Part shown: piece after piece, positions 25,433-34,702 of the stretch
Position numbering within the stretch: position 1 is the stretch's first letter
How the letters are laid out: every line of letters begins with the position of its first letter
Origin: Halonotius roseus
GTDB lineage: Archaea > Halobacteriota > Halobacteria > Halobacteriales > Haloferacaceae
DNA length: 64,000 nt
Assembly (NCBI RefSeq): GCF_006861655.1
Contig: NZ_SESI01000001.1
Span: forward strand, 384,328 to 448,327
Direction of reading: 5' to 3'
Position numbers and translations under genes: made by a program
Notes under the pieces: generated by a model
Told to the model about the DNA's origin: nothing
What the model saw: only the letters and a program-made list of their open reading frames with translations
The model's database searches: none

Positions 25433-25858
25433 TCAGTCGGCCATCAATCGCTGGTGTTCGACTTTCATACATCGATCCTGAACCGTTGTGAGTCCGGCAG
25501 CCTCAGCGTCGACGAGTGCCTCGTCGTCGGTGATGCCGAGTTGGAGCCAGATCGCCTCAATATCGCCGTCGGCGTCGTGGCGGGCGAGCGTCTCATCGAC
25601 GATGCCGGCGACCTCCTCGCTTGGCCGGAAGACGTTGACGAGATCGATAGCGGCCTCGACCTCCTCAAGCGAGTCGACTGCGGGTTCGCCCAACACAGTG
25701 TCGGCGTAGGGGTTGACGGGATGAATCCGATAGCCGTGTCGCTGGAGATAGGCGGGGATCTCATGGGCCGCTTTGCCGGCGGTCGTCGAACAGCCGACGA
25801 CAGCGATCGAGTTCAACCCCAGCACGTCGCGGAGCGCATCATCGTCACTGACTCGCAT
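25433..25858 (-). CDS. CoA-binding domain protein (YccU-like)
   Basis: The 141-residue protein is a stand-alone CoA-binding domain: LGLNSIAVVGCSTTAGKAAHEI, PAYLQRHGYRIHPVNPYADTV, LGEPAVDSLEEVEAAIDLVN and VQDRCMKVEHQRLM. The fold is the Rossmann-type nucleotide-binding domain of succinyl-CoA synthetase alpha. Stand-alone members bind CoA, but their function is not established. The end QDRCMKVEHQRL is the standard family C-terminus. It is 58 nt from ubiA on the same strand. Confidence 0.92.
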   Translation of the reverse strand: MRVSDDDALRDVLGLNSIAVVGCSTTAGKAAHEIPAYLQRHGYRIHPVNPYADTVLGEPAVDSLEEVEAAIDLVNVFRPSEEVAGIVDETLARHDADGDIEAIWLQLGITDDEALVDAEAAGLTTVQDRCMKVEHQRLMAD

Positions 25859-25915
25859 ACACTATCTATCGCGGCCACACGGCAAAGAGTCACCGGCGGT
25901 AGGGTTGAGACCGAC

Positions 25916-26764
25916 TCAACCGAGGACGACCGCCGCCCGCCCGACGACGAACGCTGCGGTCGCAAGGAACATCCCGCGTTTGAGCCATCGCTGGCTCACG
26001 GTCGGATCGCGGAACGAGCGGAGCGCGGCCCACAGCATCACCGCATCGGCGGGTACAACAACGAGTAGATAGCTCAGTCCAAATGTACCGTCGAGATACG
26101 GCACCGCGCTCGCGGTGACAGCGACCACCAGCACCGCGACGCCAGTCCACAGCGCGGGGGTTCGGCCAACGACGATCGGAAACGTTCGTAACCCTTCCTG
26201 CCGGTCGCCGGCGATATCCTCAACATCTTTGACGATCTCCCGTGTCAGCGTTGCAACTGCGGCCAAGAGAAACAGCACAGCCGCGCCGAACGGGGCACCG
26301 AGGGCCGCCCCGCCGAAGAGGAACGCGCTCCCGGTGAGATAGCCGACGAGAATGTTGCCGAGGAGCGGCCGGCCTTTGAACCACTCGGTGTAGGCGACGA
26401 GCGCGAGCAGGTTGACGACGGCGATCCCGATAGCGACCAGCGGCAGCGTAAGTGCGGCGACGGTAGCGATCACAAAGCAGGCACCGCTGACCCCGAGCGC
26501 GCCGCGGGCGGAGATCGCCCCGCGAGGGATCGGTCGGTCGGGTTGGTTGACAGCGTCGATCTCGCGGTCGAAGTAGTCGTTGATGGCGTTGCCGCCGGCT
26601 GTCGCGGCAAGGGTAGCGAGGACAGCCGCGGCGACAGCGAGCGGTGCGGCAGCGACGCCGCCGGTGACGAACGCGCCGGTGGCGGTGAGCACGCCGGCGG
26701 CAACCGCGTTGCCGGGGCGGGTGAGTTCGACCGCCGCGCGAAGCGAGGGCGACAACGACGCCAT
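25916..26764 (-). CDS. UbiA prenyltransferase, digeranylgeranylglyceryl phosphate synthase
   Basis: The 282-residue membrane protein has about eight helices and both UbiA Asp motifs: NAINDYFDREIDAVNQPDRP near residue 60 and REIVKDVEDIAGDRQEGLRT near residue 175. In archaea this subgroup attaches the second geranylgeranyl chain to geranylgeranylglyceryl phosphate, giving the core of archaeal membrane lipids. Together with the geranylgeranyl reductase at 40817 it represents ether-lipid synthesis in this window. Subgroup assignment is from motif spacing and phylum, not from experiment. Confidence 0.9.
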   Translation of the reverse strand: MASLSPSLRAAVELTRPGNAVAAGVLTATGAFVTGGVAAAPLAVAAAVLATLAATAGGNAINDYFDREIDAVNQPDRPIPRGAISARGALGVSGACFVIATVAALTLPLVAIGIAVVNLLALVAYTEWFKGRPLLGNILVGYLTGSAFLFGGAALGAPFGAAVLFLLAAVATLTREIVKDVEDIAGDRQEGLRTFPIVVGRTPALWTGVAVLVVAVTASAVPYLDGTFGLSYLLVVVPADAVMLWAALRSFRDPTVSQRWLKRGMFLATAAFVVGRAAVVLG

Positions 26765-26882
26765 ACGCCTCGGTGGTCGGTGGCGGTGAATAAAGGGGGT
26801 GGTTCCGGGAGTCGTGTGACCGACTGGCCTACGATGGGGAGACCGACGCGCTTATTATTCGAGGTTCGGAACGAAGGAGTGC

Positions 26883-26957
26883 GGGCGCTTAGCTCAGCTT
26901 GGACAGAGTGCTTGGCTTCGGACCAAGTTGTCGCGGGTTCAAATCCTGCAGCGCCCA
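26883..26957 (+). tRNA. tRNA-Arg (anticodon TCG)
   Basis: The acceptor GGGCGCT (26883-26889) pairs with AGCGCCC (26950-26956), discriminator A. The anticodon stem CTTGG/CCAAG encloses CTTCGGA, anticodon TCG. The T arm is GCGGG-TTCAAAT-CCTGC with one G-T pair. It reads CGA codons. No intron is seen and CCA is not encoded. A promoter-like AT-rich stretch (TTATTATTCG) lies about 30 bp upstream. Confidence 0.95.
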
Positions 26958-27056
26958 TGGTTCTGCCGCCAAACAAAGTGAGGAGTCGAAACTGGGCAAA
27001 GAGATATGAACCAGACGACGGCTAAACGAGGTGAGATCGACGGCGTGGTTCACAAC

Positions 27057-27953
27057 TTAGGCGACGTCGATAGGTACCTGTTTGCTTCGGCGATAGCTCC
27101 GGGCGAACGCATACAACAACCCGAGTAGTCCACCCACGCTCAGGACACCCGGGCCGAGGCTGATCGAGATCTCCTCTGCGGTGTTGACGAACGCAAAGAG
27201 ATAGGTGAGCGTCCCCGGTGTCCCGATCGTTATCGACTCGACACCGAGTGCCGAGAGGAGTATCGGCCCAGCGAGTGCCAAGAGAATCCCCACGGCGAAC
27301 AACGCCACCGCTGCGCCGGCAAGCCCATCCCAGACGAGCGACGTAATCGACAGCGAACGCGGTTTATCGCTGTCTCGTCCGAGAATTCGGACGCCACTTT
27401 CGTGGTCGACGATGCGGATGTGCGCCGGGTAGCTCACTAACATGAGTGTCATCCAGATATCCGCGACTGCACCGGCGGCGTTCAACGTCAGTGGGATAGC
27501 CAGCCACCCCCAGTCAAGAAGGATCATCAGCGGGATACCGACGAGCGTCATCACGACAAGCGGCGTGAGGAGTACCACGATGAACTGGTTGCGCGTGAAC
27601 TCGTGGTCGGTCGTCGCATACGCATACGGGAGAATAAAGTGGGCAACACCGACACCGTAGCGAGGCTCACCACCGTAGTACCGGATGGCGAGGCCATGAA
27701 GCCACTCGTGAGGAACGAGAATCGCCGTCCCGAGAAACACGAGGACGAGGATGTTCACCGGGGTTGCAAGCCAGCCGATCGACTCCGGTGCAAACTGAAA
27801 CGTGACCGCGTTCCCGGTTGTAAGCTGATAGAGGCCACTGAAAACAGTCCATCCGACGAGCATCCCCAACGTACCGATAGCCAGCATCTGGATCGTAAGC
27901 CCGCGAGTGAGTTCGAGATCGGCGAGCACCCGCTCAGTAGACAGGTCAGTCAT
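27057..27953 (-). CDS. DUF3267-type membrane metallopeptidase-like protein
   Basis: The 298-residue protein has about six membrane segments. A zinc-peptidase-like motif HEWLHGLAIRYYGG sits at the end of the second helix, and NAAGAVADIWMTLML provides a possible third ligand (Asp), as in DUF3267 proteins related to site-2 proteases. The segment ATTDHEFTRNQFIVVLLTPL is also typical. The C-terminal part has two further helices and is less conserved. It may cut membrane proteins, but no substrate is evident. It is convergent with nothing close: tRNA-Arg lies 100 nt beyond its stop. Confidence 0.82.
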   Translation of the reverse strand: MTDLSTERVLADLELTRGLTIQMLAIGTLGMLVGWTVFSGLYQLTTGNAVTFQFAPESIGWLATPVNILVLVFLGTAILVPHEWLHGLAIRYYGGEPRYGVGVAHFILPYAYATTDHEFTRNQFIVVLLTPLVVMTLVGIPLMILLDWGWLAIPLTLNAAGAVADIWMTLMLVSYPAHIRIVDHESGVRILGRDSDKPRSLSITSLVWDGLAGAAVALFAVGILLALAGPILLSALGVESITIGTPGTLTYLFAFVNTAEEISISLGPGVLSVGGLLGLLYAFARSYRRSKQVPIDVA

Positions 27954-28123
27954 CCGCTAAGATACCATCCCATTACGCAAAAGCATTCGCACCATACCCG
28001 ATACACACCCTGTCTCTTGGACGGGTAGCGGATCGATATCAAATATCTGTTCATAGTAGCGGGTTTGCGACCGGCGACAACCTCACCCGCTTCGTCGATG
28101 CGACCGTCGAGCTGATGGTATTG

Positions 28124-30208
28124 CTACGCCTCGGGCGCAAGCCCGAACGGCTCGCCGCGGACGTGGCTCTCGGCCAACAGGACGTACATCGCCTGGCTCC
28201 ACTGGAGGTTCGCGTTCCACGAGACGGTGCCGTCGCCGTCGACGCGCTCGGGGAGGAGTCCCGCTGTTGTCGTCCACTCGGTTGAGTCGTCGAGGTGGTC
28301 GACGACCGCGTCGCTGTCGAGGCCGCTCTGCCAGCGCGCCATGTCGGCGTAGGCCTCACAGAGCGGCCAGCCGCCGTCCTCGGGCGCGCCGCTGGGCGTG
28401 TAGCGATCCGCGGGATACCGCCCGACACAGGGCGTGCTGTCGGCCTGCCAACGCGGGTCGGCGGCGAGTTCGGCCGTCGAAACCAACTCGTCGGCATCGG
28501 CGTCGACGACGTTCCACGGCCAGTAGGCCATGAACGCCGCCGCGTCGGGGCGGGCGTCGGGCGCGGGGTGGATGTTCCCCTCCGGCTTGTCGGCGGTCAC
28601 GAAGTGGCTGCCGTACTGGGTGTTTTCCTTGAAACAGTATCGCTCGAAGTTGTCGGCCCACGTCTCGGCTGTCTCCCGGCAGTCGTCGGCGAACTCGCTG
28701 TCGCCCTTTGCGTCGGCCAGTTCGGCCATACAGCGCAGCCCGGCAATGGCCGCGGCCGACCCCTCCGTGGTGTGGCCCCACACTTCCTCCCATGGGTCTT
28801 GATGCGGTTTGGGGAAGCCCCAGCCGTTGTCCCAGTCCAGCAGGAATTCAGCGGCGCGTTTCGACATCCCGTAGTGGGCATCCAGATACTCATCGTCGCC
28901 GGTTTCGTCCCACAGCAGCCAGTGGGCGTAGATCGGGCCGCCGACCTGATCGAGTTGGAGCGCGCGCCAGTGGCCCTCGCCGGTGGTGTAGTAGTTCTGC
29001 CACCACGTCCCCCGGCGGTCGATCCCGCGGTCGTCGTACGTCTCGTCGGTGATCTGGACGCCGTCGAGCCAGCCGACCGCGAGGGCGGCCTCCTCGACCG
29101 CACCCGCCGCAAGGAGTGCCTGAACGATGATCACCTGATCGCGGGGCCAGATGAACTTGTAGGTCATATCGTGAGGTTTGAACGCCCCTGCGATGGTGGC
29201 ACAGCAGCCGTCCTGAGCGGTTTTGATGCTCGTCAGCGACCGCTCGTAGAGATCGGTCACCGTCGGATCGTCGGTCGGCGTCTCCGTAATGCCGTCGTGC
29301 CACTCCTCCCATGCCTCGATGAACGCGTCGAGTTCCGCCTCGTAGCCGCGGTCGAGTACATCGCGGGCGTGGGCGATGGCATCGGCCTCACTGTAGCCGA
29401 AGCCGACCGCCGTAAGCCACTCGACAGTGTGACCCGCCGCGTCGGTGTCGTCGTCCTGGCCATCCCCGCAGTGTAACCCGAAGCCGACATCGAGGTCGCC
29501 GGTCGCGGTCTCGTTGGCGTCGATCCAGCCGTTGTTGTCCTCGTAGATATCGCTCCACGCGCTTCGATCCGGGCCGCGTGACTCGCCGGCGACGCCGACA
29601 CGGTGGCCGTCGAATCGTCGGCAGTCGCCACGCTGTTGGGCGAAGGCGATGTAGCGGTCGTCCTCGTCGTCGTGGGCAACGATCACGTCGCAGTCGTCCT
29701 CATGGCGGACGGTTGCGGTCTGTTCTGTGATGTGGTGTTCGTGATCGTGGGCCGTAATGCCGAGCTTCGAGATCGTGAACAGCGTCCGCTCGCGGTCGTC
29801 GGCGAACGTCGCTTTGTTGTGGAGCAGCAGCGCGGGACAGTCGATGCTGGCGACGGCGCGTTGGGTCAGGTCGGCTTCGGTGCCGTCGGCAAAGCGAAGG
29901 GTGTTGGTGAGGTGGAGTTCGGGAACGCGTTTCGAGTGCCAGTCCACCTCGCTTGTGACGGCGTCGTTGCGGCTGTCGAGCGTCTGGCCGAGGTCGGGAT
30001 CCCAGACGAGCGTATGGAGGTTGTAGAACAGCTCGACATCCGAGCGGAACGCCGACGTTTCCTCGATCAGTGCGCCGTTCCACTCGCTGCGGGGGTTGTC
30101 GGCGTAGCTGTTGGCGGTGACCATCGTATGCTGGCTGTCGCCGCTGGGCGTGCTCATGAGGGCGTCCTTGTCGCTGGCGACGCGGAATGCTGCTGGCGGT
30201 TCGTCCAT
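28124..30208 (-). CDS. Glycoside hydrolase family 15 glucoamylase-like protein
   Basis: The 694-residue protein has an N-terminal beta-sandwich (to about residue 300) and the GH15 (alpha/alpha)6 barrel. Barrel motifs are TYKFIWPRDQVIIVQALL (near residue 350), DPWEEVWGHTTEGSAAAIAG (near 470, with candidate catalytic Glu) and MAYWPWNVVDADADE. Such enzymes release glucose from alpha-glucans, or act on trehalose or dextrin. No signal peptide is seen, so it is probably cytoplasmic and works on internal glucans. The start at 30208 was preferred to 30262, whose extra residues look untranslated. The gene stands alone. Confidence 0.9.
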   Translation of the reverse strand: MDEPPAAFRVASDKDALMSTPSGDSQHTMVTANSYADNPRSEWNGALIEETSAFRSDVELFYNLHTLVWDPDLGQTLDSRNDAVTSEVDWHSKRVPELHLTNTLRFADGTEADLTQRAVASIDCPALLLHNKATFADDRERTLFTISKLGITAHDHEHHITEQTATVRHEDDCDVIVAHDDEDDRYIAFAQQRGDCRRFDGHRVGVAGESRGPDRSAWSDIYEDNNGWIDANETATGDLDVGFGLHCGDGQDDDTDAAGHTVEWLTAVGFGYSEADAIAHARDVLDRGYEAELDAFIEAWEEWHDGITETPTDDPTVTDLYERSLTSIKTAQDGCCATIAGAFKPHDMTYKFIWPRDQVIIVQALLAAGAVEEAALAVGWLDGVQITDETYDDRGIDRRGTWWQNYYTTGEGHWRALQLDQVGGPIYAHWLLWDETGDDEYLDAHYGMSKRAAEFLLDWDNGWGFPKPHQDPWEEVWGHTTEGSAAAIAGLRCMAELADAKGDSEFADDCRETAETWADNFERYCFKENTQYGSHFVTADKPEGNIHPAPDARPDAAAFMAYWPWNVVDADADELVSTAELAADPRWQADSTPCVGRYPADRYTPSGAPEDGGWPLCEAYADMARWQSGLDSDAVVDHLDDSTEWTTTAGLLPERVDGDGTVSWNANLQWSQAMYVLLAESHVRGEPFGLAPEA

Positions 30209-30318
30209 ACACACCTCTTGGGGCGACGACCCAATACGGTGTGGGTGGGGTGCAGCGATCACACCTATTGTGATACCACCAGGCGAACCGTGAAGCAGAC
30301 CCTTGTATCCTAGAAGAT

Positions 30319-30328
30319 TCTTTATCGT
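30319..30328 (+). promoter_or_regulatory. TATA-like box of the DUF502 gene
   Basis: TTTATC at 30321-30326 is centred about 27 bp before the ATG at 30350, consistent with a leaderless transcript. Confidence 0.5.
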
Positions 30329-30349
30329 ACAAAAACACGTCAGGGATAG

Positions 30350-31015
30350 ATGTCAGAGCAACAGCTCAAACGGAAGTTTCTGACGGGTATCGCCGTGGTG
30401 ATCCCCCTCGCTGTCTCAGCGTGGGTGCTGTTGTCACTGTTTACGTTCGTCGGCGGGGTGCTCTCACCGATCGGTGAGATACTGTCTGAGAGTGGCGTCG
30501 AATCGGGAACGGTCGTGATCATTATTCAGGTGTTGAGTGTGGGGCTCATTGCGATCTTGGTGTTGGCTATCGGGACGATCGCACAACGGCAGGTCGGCGA
30601 GAATATCATCAAGACGGTGGATGCCTACGTGACACAGATCCCGGGCATCGGCTCGGTCTACCAGACGACGCGGCAGATGAGCGACCTCGTACTGGATCCC
30701 AGCGAGGATGGCGCGCAGTTTCGGGAGGTAAAACTCGTTGAGTTTCCGGTCGAAAACGCGTACACGCTGGCGTTTCTAACGTCGGAATCGCCACCTGAAA
30801 GCATTGCGACGGCCGCAGACCGCATTACCGGAGCAGAGTCGACAGCGTATCAAACCGTGTTTCTACCGATGGCACCCAACCCGGTGATGGGCGGCCATCT
30901 AACCCATGTCCCGGTCAGCAGGATCGAGGATGTCGATATGACTGTTGAACAGGCAGTCCAGTACATCCTCACGACCGGGATCGTGGACACAGATACATCG
31001 GTAGAGCGTGTGTGA
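30350..31015 (+). CDS. DUF502 family membrane protein
   Basis: The 221-residue protein has two membrane helices near its N-terminus (FLTGIAVVIPLAVSAWVLLS; VVIIIQVLSVGLIAILVLAI) and the DUF502 core: YVTQIPGIGSVYQTTRQMSD, VKLVEFPVENAYTLAFLTSE and VFLPMAPNPVMGGHLTHVPV. The family is widespread and uncharacterised; plant homologues are called COV proteins. It is divergent from the glucoamylase gene, with 141 nt between the starts. Confidence 0.92.
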   Translation: MSEQQLKRKFLTGIAVVIPLAVSAWVLLSLFTFVGGVLSPIGEILSESGVESGTVVIIIQVLSVGLIAILVLAIGTIAQRQVGENIIKTVDAYVTQIPGIGSVYQTTRQMSDLVLDPSEDGAQFREVKLVEFPVENAYTLAFLTSESPPESIATAADRITGAESTAYQTVFLPMAPNPVMGGHLTHVPVSRIEDVDMTVEQAVQYILTTGIVDTDTSVERV

Positions 31016-31153
31016 CGACGCGCGCAAGATCGGCTTGTCCTCTCATGAGGTCACGTTCTCTTCGAGACACGCACGCTATGCATGTTAGCGCGGAGTTAGT
31101 GCAATGTGTCGTCAGGACGGGATCTGTGAATCACCGACTGATGGGTCTGCGAA

Positions 31154-31918
31154 TCATCGGCCGATTGTACCCTGACGCGTGATCGGAGCATCAGGATTGA
31201 TAGTAAACGCGACAAGTGTGGAATCCTCCGTCGCGGTAACGGGTATGTCGCTGTCGTCAGTCACAAGCGCGCTCTCAGTGTAGCCGAGCGACCCCTCGCC
31301 GACATCGACTGCACCATCGAACACGTACAGATAGGTGTGCCAGCCCGCCCGCGATGGCAGCGTGGTCGTCGTCCCGGCGGCAAGCCGACAGTCGTAGAAA
31401 TCGACGGCGTTGCGAACGAACAGCGGCGCGTCGGTTCCCTCGGGGCCGAAGAGGTGTCGCCACTCGTTGTCGACGCGGTTGGGGATCGGCTCGTGTTGGA
31501 TGCCGGGGTCGAGATCAAGGCTGTGCGGTCGGACGAAGATCTGGAGCATCCGCAGCGGTGGATCGTCGGCCAGCGTCTCCTCGGCGTGCCAGAAGCCGCT
31601 GCCGGCGTTCATCACCAGCAGGTGGTCGGCGTCGGTGACGAGTTCGTTGCCCTGTCGGTCGTCGTGGCGCATCACACCGTCGGGCACCCACGAGATGATC
31701 TCCTCGTTGCGGTGTTGGTGCATCCGGATCAGCGTGCCCGGATCCATGAACGACTCGACGACAGTCGCCAACGGGCCGTAGCCGTGGTCGTCGTGCTCAG
31801 GGACAGCACGGCCGGGAAAATTGAAATGGATCCGGAACTTGCCCTGATTCTGCGAGATCTCTGTTCGCGGAGCCGTGTAGAGCGTCGGTTGTGTCGTCGC
31901 CGAGGGAGCGTCGTCCAT
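31154..31918 (-). CDS. Pirin family protein
   Basis: The 254-residue protein is a two-domain cupin. The pirin metal site is visible in FMDPGTLIRMHQHRNEEIIS and VPDGVMRHDDRQGNELV, followed by SGFWHAEETLADDPPLRMLQ. The second cupin half is VDFYDCRLAAGTTTTLPSRA with WHTYLYVFDGAVDVGEGSLG. Some pirins are quercetin dioxygenases; others modulate transcription factors. The function here is unknown. Confidence 0.9.
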   Translation of the reverse strand: MDDAPSATTQPTLYTAPRTEISQNQGKFRIHFNFPGRAVPEHDDHGYGPLATVVESFMDPGTLIRMHQHRNEEIISWVPDGVMRHDDRQGNELVTDADHLLVMNAGSGFWHAEETLADDPPLRMLQIFVRPHSLDLDPGIQHEPIPNRVDNEWRHLFGPEGTDAPLFVRNAVDFYDCRLAAGTTTTLPSRAGWHTYLYVFDGAVDVGEGSLGYTESALVTDDSDIPVTATEDSTLVAFTINPDAPITRQGTIGR

Positions 31919-31962
31919 TGTAACCTGTAGGGAATCACCGAAGATAGGTGCTGTGTCGCCGA

Positions 31963-32619
31963 TTAGTATCCGAGCTCCTCGCGGACGAGCAGCACCGTTG
32001 TGCGATCCTCCTCCAGCTCCTGTCGGAAGATGAGTTGTTTGGCGATGGCGGATTCAACGCCGTAGGCCTCTTTTGCGCGCTCGTTTTCGAGCGGATAGGC
32101 CACGTTTTCGAGGCGATCCAGCGCGTCTTCCAGTGAGGGGACGATCTTGTTGATCCCACTGACGATGACGACGTTGCTGGCGGCGAAGGGGTACGCGCCG
32201 ATCCGGCTGCCCGAACGATCCGCGGCGACGAGTTCCCCCGTTTGGGAGATCCCGTTGACGCTCCCGAGGAAGTAATCAGCCGTCTGTGCGTCGCGCCGGG
32301 CTGCTTGGCGCTCGGCATCGTCGTCGATACCCCAGATTCTGTCGGACAGACTCTCCCAGTCGTGGTCGCCGTCGCTGAGATACTCGTCGAAGCCGATCTC
32401 TTCGAGCGTTGTTGAGTGGCCGTTCATCACCGAGGCGTCGGCCGGGATGTGCGATTGGAGGGTTTCGAGCGCGTCCTCGGCGGTGTCGACGACAACGACA
32501 TCGAACCCATTGGCTTCGAGATTCTCAACCGTCTCTTCGACGGCGTCAGCAGACGGGAGTTCATCTAATTCAGCGTCGATACCGGCATCGTCAGCGTAGG
32601 CTGCTTTCTCATCAGGCAT
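31963..32619 (-). CDS. LUD-domain (LutC/YkgG-like, DUF162) protein
   Basis: The 218-residue protein matches the LUD domain: EETVENLEANGFDVVVVDTA, ADASVMNGHSTTLEEIGFDE, DYFLGSVNGISQTGELVAAD and NVVIVSGINKIVPSLEDALD. In LutC-type systems such proteins help oxidise lactate, but stand-alone archaeal copies are uncharacterised. No LutA or LutB gene is nearby. The pirin gene follows 44 nt downstream on the same strand, so the two may be co-transcribed. Confidence 0.9.
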   Translation of the reverse strand: MPDEKAAYADDAGIDAELDELPSADAVEETVENLEANGFDVVVVDTAEDALETLQSHIPADASVMNGHSTTLEEIGFDEYLSDGDHDWESLSDRIWGIDDDAERQAARRDAQTADYFLGSVNGISQTGELVAADRSGSRIGAYPFAASNVVIVSGINKIVPSLEDALDRLENVAYPLENERAKEAYGVESAIAKQLIFRQELEEDRTTVLLVREELGY

Positions 32620-32775
32620 TATCAGTCATTCAGTGCAAGGGGTGGAACCGCATTAAGCCTCAGCACACATCGATGTCGGGTACTAACACCGATGTTACCG
32701 GCGGAAACAACACGACCCTCAAACCACTGTTTGAGTGTTACGAACGATTTACCTCGGCGAGTAGACACAGCAGGT

Positions 32776-33222
32776 ATGTCCAATGAATCGATCCGGTGGT
32801 CTGTGTTAGCTGGAGCGTATATGTTCCTCGTGGGGGCGGTGCTCTCGATACCGCTTGGGCTTGGGATTCAGACGACGATTCCGTTTCCACTCCAGTTTGG
32901 TGTCACTCTTGGCCTTATCGGTGGACTCTGTTGGGGTGGTTTCGTCGAATATCCCTCGCGGTATCGCTACCTTCGTGGCGCGGGATGTGGTGCGCTCGCC
33001 GGGATCGTTACAGTTGTCCTGTGGCTCTGGTTTTTTGCATTCGTCCTTGCCGGATTGCCACTTGAAGCTCTTTCTGCTGGAGCCCTGTTTTTGCTCAAAA
33101 CGCTAAGTGTTATCGGAGGGATTGGTGCGTTGACGTTGGGGCTTCCAATGATGTATGCTCGACGACGGGACAACTCACCGGTTGAGAGAACGGACGGCAA
33201 CGAGAATGATGATCTCACCTAA
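32776..33222 (+). CDS. Four-helix membrane protein, unknown
   Basis: The 148-residue protein has four clear membrane helices (WSVLAGAYMFLVGAVLSIPL; FGVTLGLIGGLCWGGF; AGIVTVVLWLWFFAFVLAGL; TLSVIGGIGALTLGLPMMYA) and a short polar C-terminus. The start at 32776 (MSNESIRW) was chosen because the 28 residues before it in the same frame are hydrophilic and Arg-rich. Base composition is less GC-rich than in the flanking genes. It resembles other haloarchaeal orphan membrane proteins but has no recognised domain. Confidence 0.7.
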   Translation: MSNESIRWSVLAGAYMFLVGAVLSIPLGLGIQTTIPFPLQFGVTLGLIGGLCWGGFVEYPSRYRYLRGAGCGALAGIVTVVLWLWFFAFVLAGLPLEALSAGALFLLKTLSVIGGIGALTLGLPMMYARRRDNSPVERTDGNENDDLT

Positions 33223-33306
33223 GCGGTTGCTCGGAGTTACCTTGTTCACATTGGACAGGAAACACAAATAGCAGGCTTACCAAACGAAAGGGCGACACTC
33301 AGAGAG

Positions 33307-33810
33307 ATGAAACCAAAATCAGCTGGACTGTGTGTAGCCGTACTGGTACTCGTGGTGACAGCTGGGTGTTTGGCTGGTGGCAACACCGCTACCGACTCGC
33401 TGGTGTCAACAAACGAGCGGTGTCTGACCGACCAGGTTCCGAACCGGAGTACAGTCACCGATACTGAGGTCCTCAATTTCACGCCGTATCCTGAGCCACC
33501 GACTGTGGTCAACCGAACGAGCGTGACTAACTTCGTCAAAGCCGTCGAGCGTGCATACGAAGGTAACCGACTGCTCGTCCAGACTGAATCAGTACAACTC
33601 TCGTCGGCGAATGTAACCGTTACAGCTACCAATACCACACAACAGGTGGAGGGATACTCAGTTGACGTGAAAACCCATATTTCGTTTCAGTCGAGTGCCG
33701 GCATTGGAATGACGGTCAGTAGGGTAACGTATTTTGTGAACGAAACGACGCTGCGGCGACAGCCCGGCGGTGGAACTGCAGGCGACGGTGTTGTCATTGC
33801 TAAGTGCTGA
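33307..33810 (+). CDS. Predicted lipoprotein, unknown
   Basis: The 167-residue protein has a lipobox signal (LCVAVLVLVVTAGCLAGG), so it should be exported and lipid-anchored at Cys21. The mature part has many Thr and Asn residues in N-glycosylation sequons (NRSTV, NFTPY, NRTSV, NVTVT, NTTQ, NETTL), as expected of a cell-surface glycoprotein. It ends VVIAKC, with a last-residue cysteine. No domain is recognised. It belongs to the less GC-rich patch at 32630-34690. Confidence 0.7.
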   Translation: MKPKSAGLCVAVLVLVVTAGCLAGGNTATDSLVSTNERCLTDQVPNRSTVTDTEVLNFTPYPEPPTVVNRTSVTNFVKAVERAYEGNRLLVQTESVQLSSANVTVTATNTTQQVEGYSVDVKTHISFQSSAGIGMTVSRVTYFVNETTLRRQPGGGTAGDGVVIAKC

Positions 33811-33967
33811 GTGAGTTGGTGGAGATGATTTCGAGAAGCTGGTCAAAGAACCTCGTTCTGATAGCGAATATGGGTTGAGAACGGTTCTATCATGCGATTC
33901 CCATGGGTGAAATCAAAATTTAAGATAACATATGACTTTTCACCAACTGACACAGTGGTGACGGTAT

Positions 33968-34483
33968 ATGCGAGTTCACTGGGCTGTGATTGGATTCGGT
34001 GTGCTAATCATCTGTGCGGGGTGTTTAGGCTCCCCAGCCTCACCTGCAGATACCAATTCGTCATCAACGATCCAGGGCCCTTCAAATTTGACAGTAGCGG
34101 AGATCTCGTATGGCCCTGATATGGATCATGCTGAGGATGTAGGAGTCGGTGATACCCCCAAACCCGATGTTACGTCAAATGAGTCTCATGCAGTAATTGA
34201 GGGTGCAATCTTCGGGACAGGAGATCCAAAATGCATTGACATCTCTGGGAATGTCATCGAAAACTCGACCGACTCACCCACAGTAGTAATTCAGAGCAAT
34301 ACATCCCCTCCACGCGGAGAGGGGTGTAATGCGACCGCGTTCAAGTGGCCCTATCGGGCTACACTTACCTTCGATGACCAACCACCACAAACGATTCACG
34401 TTCAACATGTGAATGATGGAGAACAGCTGAACGCTTGGACAATCACCGTCAATCGTCGTGATCGACTGATCTCTCTATTCTGA
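33968..34483 (+). CDS. Predicted lipoprotein, unknown
   Basis: The 171-residue protein begins VIGFGVLIICAGCLGSPASP, a lipobox with Cys19. The mature part is acidic and Ser/Thr-rich, then has a beta-rich end (YRATLTFDDQPPQTIHVQHV, NAWTITVNRRDRLISLF). This ending occurs in small haloarchaeal surface lipoproteins of unknown role. Codon use is less GC-rich than in the flanking genes, for example TCA, ACA and GAT. It is not an obvious homologue of the lipoprotein at 33307 beyond the signal. Confidence 0.65.
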   Translation: MRVHWAVIGFGVLIICAGCLGSPASPADTNSSSTIQGPSNLTVAEISYGPDMDHAEDVGVGDTPKPDVTSNESHAVIEGAIFGTGDPKCIDISGNVIENSTDSPTVVIQSNTSPPRGEGCNATAFKWPYRATLTFDDQPPQTIHVQHVNDGEQLNAWTITVNRRDRLISLF

Positions 34484-34702
34484 GGATTTCGGAGAGCGTT
34501 CACCGATTTGTGTAGCGAAGATTCCAGCCAAGGAAGCGTAAGAACGCGATCGCACACCGTGCGTTTCGAACCAGATGTATCAGTCTGTCATCTGAAAGAT
34601 GCCAAATGACGCCAGCGGTCAATTAGATGTCGATCGGCTGGGATCGGTTCAATGATATCGCCCGGCCCAGAGTGTTTTGCCCTCGCACATCCAATGGAGC
34701 GT

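Noticed and set aside
31016-31153. Small RNA or gene in the 138 bp gap between DUF502 and pirin genes
   Set aside because: Only a weak near-repeat (TCTGTGAATCACCG / TCTGCGAATCATCG) is seen; no frame, stable fold or promoter is convincing.
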